10,972 nucleotides of DNA from assembly GCA_013140785.1 (NCBI GenBank), contig JABFRZ010000071.1, positions 1 through 10,972 of the forward strand. The letters are read 5' to 3'. A program made the position numbers and the translations under genes. Under the pieces are notes generated by a model. It did no database searches. It worked only from the letters and a program-made list of their open reading frames with translations, and had not been told where the DNA came from. Of the stretch, positions 6,272 to 10,972 are shown piece after piece. Within the stretch, counting starts at the first letter, position 1. Each line of letters opens with the position of its first letter. This DNA is from Planctomycetota bacterium (lineage in GTDB: Bacteria > Planctomycetota > UBA1135 > GCA-002686595).

Positions 6272-8281
6272 GTGAACTCCCTCGTCCACACGCGCGCGGA
6301 TGGCACCCGGGTGGTCCGGCTGGATCCCAAGAAGCGGGTCCTGTTCCTGACCAAGGACCTGGGCGCGATTCGCCGCCAGCTCTCGGGCGAGCTCGACCTC
6401 GGCATGCACGAGATCGCGCCGTCCGAGCTGCTGGACGACATCAACACCGACGTGATGACGCCGGCTTGGGTGTGCTTCCGGCACAAGCCGGAGGACATCG
6501 CGCTGGACGCCTACGCCGGCCTGATGGACGAGCGCGGGAAGCGCGTGTTCGCCACGCGCGCGCTGCAGGACGGCAACTTCCAGGTGATCGTGTCGGGCCA
6601 GCGCAAGGGCACGGGCAGCTCGCGCGAGACCGCGCCCCAGGCGGAGAAGTGGTGCGGAGTCGAGCTCGTGATCGCCGCGAGCTTCGCGCCCATCCACGAG
6701 CGCAACAACGTCAACCTCGGCCAGCTCATGGCGGGCTACGCCGTGCTGGTGCGGCTGCAACGCGGCGAGGAGATTCCGCTGGCGGAGTTCACGGGGAAGT
6801 ACGACCCGGTCACGCGCGCGATCCTCGAGGCCGGCGGGCTGTTCCCGTTCTCGGCCAAGGTGCGCGCGGGCGAGATCCGCGTGCCGGCGCCGGCTACCGC
6901 GCGGCGTCCGATGACGATGGCGGAGAAGATCCTGGCCGCGCACCTGATCGGATCCGAGCCGGGCGCGGCCTACGTGAAGGCCGGCGACTGCTGCCTGGTG
7001 CGCGTCGATGCGGGCTACAGCCACGAGTTCACCAGCGCGCAGGTGCACCACTTCCTCGGGGCCGAGTACGGCCCCGCCTACCGCCTGGCGAATCCCGACA
7101 AGTTCGCGGTCTTCGAGGACCACCTCCTGTATGCCGACGGCGTGCCCAAGATGGCGCCCTTCGCGGCCCAGATCGAGACGCTGCGCGCGCTGCAGCGCGA
7201 GTTCCAACGCCACACCGGCGTGCGCGACTACTCGGCGCGGAACGGGATCTCGCCCGGCATCTGCCACCAGGTCGCGCGCGAGCAGTTCCTCGACCCGGGC
7301 GACTTCGTGCAGGCGACCGACAGCCACACCTGCATGGGCGGCGGCAACAACGCGCTCGCTTGGGGCGTGGGCGCGACCGAGTACGCGGGCCTGGTCCAGG
7401 CCGGGTTCACGTTCGTGAACGTGCCCGAGTCGATCCGCTTCGAGCTCACGGGCAAGCTGCGCCCCGGCGTCACGGCCAAGGACGTGATCCTGCAGATCCT
7501 CGCGACCTACGCCGTGAACGAGGACACGCTCGACCGCGTGATGGAGTTCGGCGGCCCGGGCCTGGCCACGCTGGAGCTGGACGAGCGCGCCACGCTGACC
7601 AACATGGCGACCGAGTGCTCGGCCAAGACCGGCATTTGCGAGGGCGATCTGGCGCTCGCCGAGTGGATCGCCGCGCGCCGCCCCGGCGTCGATGCGCGCG
7701 CGCTCGCCGCGCGCTTCGTGGCGCCCGACCCCGGAGCCCACTACGGCGGCGGCGTGCACGCGCTCGACTTGTCCAAGGTCGAGCCGATGGTCGCCAAGCC
7801 CAGCGACCCGACGAATGGCGTCCAGATCGCCGACCTCGGCGAGATCCGGATCGACATCGCCTACGCCGGCTCGTGCACGGCCGGCAAGGAGCGCGACCTC
7901 GACTTCTACGCGCAGGTGATCGGCGAGGCGCTCGAGGCCGGAAGGCGCGTCAAGAAGGGCGTGCGCATGCTGATCCAGTTCGGGTCCGAGGCCGTGCGCG
8001 ATTACGCCGCGTCACGCGGCTACCTCGAGCTGTTCGAGCGCGCCGGCGTCGAGGTGATCCAACCCGGCTGCGGCGCCTGCATCGGCTGCGGCCCGGGCGT
8101 GTCCGACACGTCCGAGCAGGTCACGGTCAGCGCCATCAACCGCAACTTCACCGGCCGCAGCGGCCCGGGCAAGCTGTACCTGGCCTCACCCCTGACCGTG
8201 GCCGCCAGCGCGATCGAGGGCAAGATCGTGGCCTATGAACCGGGCATGTTCCGCTCGCGCTCCCCGCGCGTGAAGGTCTAG
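6272..8281 (+). CDS. Fused aconitase/3-isopropylmalate dehydratase family hydro-lyase, swivel domain first
   Basis: 669 residues from GTG 6272, which has GAGAG five bases upstream and lies 8 bases after the thiolase stop. Residues about 1-205 are the LeuD-like swivel domain, with the substrate loop GTGSSRETA starting at Gly113. From Met214 (MTMAEKILAAHLIG, which looks like a free-standing LeuC start) to the end is the LeuC-like catalytic part. It contains ATDSHTCMGGGNNA (Asp350, His352), the first iron-sulfur cysteine Cys535 (AGSCTAGKERDL) and the pair Cys600/Cys603 (PGCGACIGC), with an extra Cys606. These ligate a [4Fe-4S] cluster in the family. It should isomerise a 2- or 3-hydroxy di/tricarboxylate through dehydration and rehydration. 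The order is opposite to mitochondrial-type aconitase and fungal Leu1, where the swivel is C-terminal; AcnB also places it earlier but has an additional N-terminal domain not seen here. The LeuB-like gene downstream suggests isopropylmalate or a related acid, with isocitrate as the alternative. Confidence 0.88.
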   Translation: MNSLVHTRADGTRVVRLDPKKRVLFLTKDLGAIRRQLSGELDLGMHEIAPSELLDDINTDVMTPAWVCFRHKPEDIALDAYAGLMDERGKRVFATRALQDGNFQVIVSGQRKGTGSSRETAPQAEKWCGVELVIAASFAPIHERNNVNLGQLMAGYAVLVRLQRGEEIPLAEFTGKYDPVTRAILEAGGLFPFSAKVRAGEIRVPAPATARRPMTMAEKILAAHLIGSEPGAAYVKAGDCCLVRVDAGYSHEFTSAQVHHFLGAEYGPAYRLANPDKFAVFEDHLLYADGVPKMAPFAAQIETLRALQREFQRHTGVRDYSARNGISPGICHQVAREQFLDPGDFVQATDSHTCMGGGNNALAWGVGATEYAGLVQAGFTFVNVPESIRFELTGKLRPGVTAKDVILQILATYAVNEDTLDRVMEFGGPGLATLELDERATLTNMATECSAKTGICEGDLALAEWIAARRPGVDARALAARFVAPDPGAHYGGGVHALDLSKVEPMVAKPSDPTNGVQIADLGEIRIDIAYAGSCTAGKERDLDFYAQVIGEALEAGRRVKKGVRMLIQFGSEAVRDYAASRGYLELFERAGVEVIQPGCGACIGCGPGVSDTSEQVTVSAINRNFTGRSGPGKLYLASPLTVAASAIEGKIVAYEPGMFRSRSPRVKV

Positions 8282-8323
8282 AGATCGAGCAGCCAGCCCC
8301 ACTTCCCCCTCAGGCAAGCTCCC

Positions 8324-9400
8324 ATGAAGCAGTTCGACATCGCGGTGATCCCCGGCGACGGCATCGGCCCCGAAGTGACGGCCGAGGAGCTGAAGGTCCT
8401 GGACGCGGCCGCGGAGGTGTACGGGTTCAAGCTCGACTACCACCCGCTGCCGTTCGGCAGCGAGCACTACTTCAAGACCGGCGAGATCTTTCCCGAGAAG
8501 GCCTTCGAGGAGGTCAAGGGCATGGACGCGATCCTGCTCGGCGCCATCGGCGACCCGCGCGCGCCGGTCGGGCTGATCGAGTACGGGATCATCGCCAAGA
8601 TGCGTTTCGAGCTCGACCTGTACATCAATCTGCGTCCGATCAAGCTGTTCGACGAGCGCCTGTGCCCGCTCAAGGGCAAGAAGGCCGAGGACATCGACAT
8701 GGTGTTCATCCGCGAGAACACCGAGGACGCCTATGTCGGCGCGCACGGCTTCACGCACAAGGAGCAGCCCAACGAGGTCGCGACCCAGGTCCTGGTCTAC
8801 ACGCGTGCCGGGGTCGAGCGCGCCATCCGCTTCGCCTTCGAGCTCGCGCGCACGCGCAACAAGCGCAAGAAGGTCACGCTGATCGACAAGGCCAACGCCA
8901 TGCGCTCCCATGATCTGTGGACGCGCACCTTCGCCGAGGTCGGGCGCGAGTACGCGGACATCACCCAGGACCACGCCTACGTGGACGCGGCCTGCATGTG
9001 GATGATCAAGAACCCCGAGTGGTTCGACGTGGCCGTGACCACCAACATGTTCGGCGACATCCTGACCGACCTCGGCGCCGTGTTGCAGGGCGGCCTCGGC
9101 ATCGCCGCCAGCGCCAACGTCCACCCCGGCAAACGCGCCCTGTTCGAGCCGATCCACGGCTCGGCGCCCAAGTACGCCGGCCAGAACACGGCCTCGCCCG
9201 TGGCCGCGATCATGGCGGGCTCCATGTTGCTCGAGTACCTCGACCTGAAGGAAGCCGCGCAAGCGATCGAGGCCACCGTGGTCGCGCTGCTGCGCTCCGG
9301 CCGCATCAAGGGCGTGAACAGCGGCTTGCACGCGTGCACCGAAGTCGGCGACATGGTAGCGGGCGAGCTGCGCTCGGCCGTGGCCGGCGCGAAGCACTGA
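8324..9400 (+). CDS. Isopropylmalate/isocitrate dehydrogenase family protein (LeuB-like)
   Basis: 358 residues, normal length for the beta-decarboxylating dehydrogenases, which oxidise and decarboxylate a 2-hydroxyacid such as 3-isopropylmalate or isocitrate. Visible family residues: VIPGDGIGPEV at 8-18, substrate arginines Arg94, Arg104 and Arg130 (IRENTED), Tyr137, Lys189, and the metal-binding aspartates Asp221, Asp245 and Asp249 (FGDILTDL). The segment GLIEYGIIAKMRFELDLY has hydrophobic residues before Arg94, as in isopropylmalate dehydrogenases, and lacks the Ser/Asn pattern of isocitrate enzymes. Yet the cofactor loop HGSAPKYAG (278-286) has Lys283-Tyr284, the pair that reads the NADP 2'-phosphate in E. 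coli isocitrate dehydrogenase, where LeuB has an Asp. The ATG has only a weak ribosome site; the gap to the dehydratase is 42 bases. Substrate is unresolved between isopropylmalate-like and isocitrate. Confidence 0.88.
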   Translation: MKQFDIAVIPGDGIGPEVTAEELKVLDAAAEVYGFKLDYHPLPFGSEHYFKTGEIFPEKAFEEVKGMDAILLGAIGDPRAPVGLIEYGIIAKMRFELDLYINLRPIKLFDERLCPLKGKKAEDIDMVFIRENTEDAYVGAHGFTHKEQPNEVATQVLVYTRAGVERAIRFAFELARTRNKRKKVTLIDKANAMRSHDLWTRTFAEVGREYADITQDHAYVDAACMWMIKNPEWFDVAVTTNMFGDILTDLGAVLQGGLGIAASANVHPGKRALFEPIHGSAPKYAGQNTASPVAAIMAGSMLLEYLDLKEAAQAIEATVVALLRSGRIKGVNSGLHACTEVGDMVAGELRSAVAGAKH

Positions 9401-9633
9401 GGCGCGCGACGTGTCCCTGGCCACGTCGAGTCGGGCCGCGGGCGCAGCGTTTCCCCGCGCGTCGGCGGCAAGTGGAAAAGGGACCTATCCGGCCCACTGA
9501 AGAGTGAGCGGTGATCCGAATGCGGCCGACAAGTGCGGAAAGATCACGGGCTCGCCCGGCTGCTGCAGATTGGGCAAGCTGGGGTCACTTGCCTGGGGCC
9601 GCTCCAGCGGGCCGTGCACGAGTACGTCGAGCA
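9401..9633. other. Convergent intergenic spacer
   Basis: This stretch of 233 bases lies between the ends of the LeuB-like gene (plus) and the TPR lipoprotein gene (minus). It holds a 7-bp hairpin right after the plus-strand stop and a weaker bulged one at 9597-9613 (six pairs, four-base loop). Neither is followed by a T tract on its strand. Short open frames crossing the region have poor, low-complexity translations and no ribosome site. I see no gene, RNA or mobile element in it. Confidence 0.5.
9407..9428 (+). terminator. Possible transcription-end hairpin
   Basis: cgacgtg (9407-9413) pairs perfectly with cacgtcg (9422-9428) around an 8-base loop, starting 7 bases after the stop of the last operon gene. 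There is no following T tract, so it may be a Rho-linked or RNA-stabilising 3' end rather than a classic terminator. Confidence 0.3.
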
Positions 9634-10206
9634 CTACTCATTTTCGCTCCTCATGGGGCCCAACCGTGTCTGCCGCGCGCGCGCCCACTCCCGCCACTCT
9701 TCCGTCTCGCCGCGCATCGCGATCTCGGTCAGCCACCCAGCGAGCTCGGGATCTGATCGGTTGCTCACGACGCACAGCTTCGCGAGTGCCTCGATGCTTC
9801 CAATGTGCCCCGGCCACACTTCCAGCGCCGTCTTGTACGTCGCGATCGCCTCGTCGGTCTTCCCGGCCTGCTCCAGCGTGAGCGCGAGGTTCATCCTCGG
9901 ATCAGGGTGCCCGGGCATGAGCTTGCGCGCCCACTCGAACTCGCCGGCGGCCTCGTAGAGCTTCCCCTGCTTCAGGTAGACGACGCCGAGGTTGTTGTGC
10001 GCGGGGCCGAAGAAGAGGTCGGCGCCGAGCGCCTCGCGTAGCACCCGTTCCGCCTCGCCGACATCCGTCGCGATGAGGTCCGCGGCGCGGGCCGAGAGTT
10101 CCTGCGCACGTACCGTGTCGCGCTTCGCCTCGTTGCCGGGCTCGTACGGCCCTGTTCCGGCTGCCCTGCATCCGACCAGCGCCAGCACGAGCACCCACGT
10201 CCTCAC
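9634..10206 (-). CDS. TPR-repeat lipoprotein
   Basis: 190 residues from GTG at 10206. The N-terminus is a short hydrophobic leader ending in a lipobox (ALVGC, Cys13), so it is probably lipid-anchored in the outer membrane. Three tetratricopeptide-like helical pairs follow at about 35-66, 67-100 and 101-134; the clearest reads AHNNLGVVYLKQGKLYEAA, and PGHPDP marks a typical repeat boundary. The last 50 residues are helical and charged, with no recognised domain. The start overlaps the stop of the upstream secretin gene by 4 bases (GTGA, 10203-10206), indicating translational coupling. TPR lipoproteins such as PilF/PilW act as pilotins or assembly factors for secretins in type IV pilus and type II secretion systems. 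That role is inferred from context here. The leader is short for a signal peptide, so an upstream start is conceivable but would lie deeper in the secretin gene. Confidence 0.8.
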   Translation of the reverse strand: MRTWVLVLALVGCRAAGTGPYEPGNEAKRDTVRAQELSARAADLIATDVGEAERVLREALGADLFFGPAHNNLGVVYLKQGKLYEAAGEFEWARKLMPGHPDPRMNLALTLEQAGKTDEAIATYKTALEVWPGHIGSIEALAKLCVVSNRSDPELAGWLTEIAMRGETEEWREWARARQTRLGPMRSENE

Positions 10207-10972
10207 CGAATGATCCTCGGCTCGACCACGGGTAGGCCGTCCTCGACGCCCGCCGCGACCAGCGCCGGCGCGCTGAGGTAGCGCAGTTCCTCGAACGACG
10301 CGCTGCGCAGCACGCTGCACCTCAGGAACACGAAGAACCTGCTCCGCGTGGCGGTCCGCGACTGGCTCTTGAAGAGGTTCCCGAGCAGCGGGATCGAGCC
10401 CAAGAACGGCACGCGCGACTCGGCCTCGGTCTCCGTCTCGACCTCGAGGCCTCCGACGACCACCGTGTAGCCATCCGGCACCGTCGCCTGGCTCGCGAGC
10501 TTCGTCTCCTGGCGCGGCGGCGGCAGGGTCGGGTCGGAGGAGTCCCCGACGAAGGTCGAGAGCGAGACCTGGTACTCGACCAGGAGCTGGTCGCCGTCGG
10601 TGATCTGCGGCGTCACCTCGATGCTCGTGCCGGCGTCGAGCGTGCCGCCGAAGCTGATAGTCGCGAGGTTGGTCGAGGTGTTCGAGGTCGCGAAGGGCTG
10701 CTGCAGGAGCGAATCGAGGTGCGCGGTCTGGTTGTTGTTCACCAGCACCTTCGGGATGTTGAGCGTGCGCCCGCGGTTGACGGTTTCGAGCGCGCGCAGG
10801 ACGCCCGCGAAGCTGCCGGGATCGAGGATCACGCCCTCGAGCCCCGTGCCGCCGGCCGGGGGCAGAAGCCCGTCCGTCGCGTCGGGGACGCCCGCGCCGA
10901 AGAGCGAGGCGAGCCGCCACAGCGTTCCGTCGTCTGTCCCGAGCTTCTGCAGCTCGAGCGCGAGGTCGCGCG
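10203..10972 (-). CDS. Secretin (type II secretion / type IV pilus family), C-terminal part
   Basis: The open frame enters from the right edge and ends with TGA at 10205-10203, leaving about 255 residues; the N-terminal ring domains and start lie outside. The secretin core is clear: LNIPKVLVNNNQTA, then SIEVTPQITDGDQLLVEYQV, then VPDGYTVVVGGLEVE and VPFLGSIPLLGNLFKS, closing with FFVFLRCSVLRS. These match the order of GspD/PilQ-type outer-membrane channel proteins, where the last block is normally of the form FIRPTIIR; here Cys replaces the Pro. A tail of about 35 residues follows, ending PRIIR. Multimers form the outer-membrane pore for secreted proteins or pili. It is coupled to the TPR lipoprotein gene by a 4-base overlap, which supports a secretion or pilus operon whose remaining genes would be to the right. 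GspD-like is favoured over PilQ but not proven. Confidence 0.9.
   Translation of the reverse strand, partial: RDLALELQKLGTDDGTLWRLASLFGAGVPDATDGLLPPAGGTGLEGVILDPGSFAGVLRALETVNRGRTLNIPKVLVNNNQTAHLDSLLQQPFATSNTSTNLATISFGGTLDAGTSIEVTPQITDGDQLLVEYQVSLSTFVGDSSDPTLPPPRQETKLASQATVPDGYTVVVGGLEVETETEAESRVPFLGSIPLLGNLFKSQSRTATRSRFFVFLRCSVLRSASFEELRYLSAPALVAAGVEDGLPVVEPRIIR

Noticed and set aside
9504..9958. Plus-strand open frames across the convergent spacer and TPR gene
   Set aside because: Ser/Arg/Pro-rich translations with no motif, mostly antisense to the clear TPR lipoprotein gene.

Overview
The window is strongly GC-rich, and every well-supported gene has mostly G or C at third codon positions. 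A secretin and a lipoprotein with a lipobox point to a bacterium with an outer membrane. The gene content would fit a high-GC environmental lineage such as Myxococcota or Planctomycetota. That placement is an impression from style and context, not a demonstrated assignment.

Left edge (1-506): the 5' end of a minus-strand gene (1-161) leaves the window. A 345-base divergent spacer follows, with several possible hairpins and a 9-bp tandem repeat just before the first plus-strand gene.

Centre (507-9400): a plus-strand run of eight tightly spaced genes. In order they are a thiolase, a 3-hydroxybutyryl-CoA dehydrogenase, an exported cyclophilin, a cytosolic cyclophilin with a KQDT-repeat tail, an enoyl-CoA hydratase (crotonase), a second thiolase, a fused aconitase/isopropylmalate-isomerase-type dehydratase with its swivel domain in front, and a LeuB-type beta-decarboxylating dehydrogenase. 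Most gaps are from -4 to 42 bases. The exception is 115 bases between the crotonase and the second thiolase, which holds a large inverted repeat. The four CoA enzymes can interconvert acetyl-CoA, acetoacetyl-CoA, 3-hydroxybutyryl-CoA and crotonyl-CoA, or run the lower part of beta-oxidation. No acyl-CoA dehydrogenase is present. The last two genes form an isomerase plus oxidative-decarboxylase pair, as in leucine synthesis (LeuCD + LeuB) or the aconitase/isocitrate dehydrogenase step. The motifs favour a LeuB-like fold but carry an NADP-isocitrate-dehydrogenase-like cofactor pair (Lys-Tyr).

Right edge (9401-10972): a 233-base convergent spacer, then two minus-strand genes overlapping by 4 bases. 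These are the C-terminal part of a type II/IV-type secretin, cut by the window edge, and a downstream TPR lipoprotein. They look like part of a secretion or pilus operon.

The points most worth a second look are the inverted-order fused dehydratase, its partner dehydrogenase with mixed specificity residues, two cyclophilins embedded in a CoA-metabolism operon, and the intergenic palindrome at 4967-5028. I did not find a defence system, CRISPR array, insertion sequence, tRNA or rRNA.
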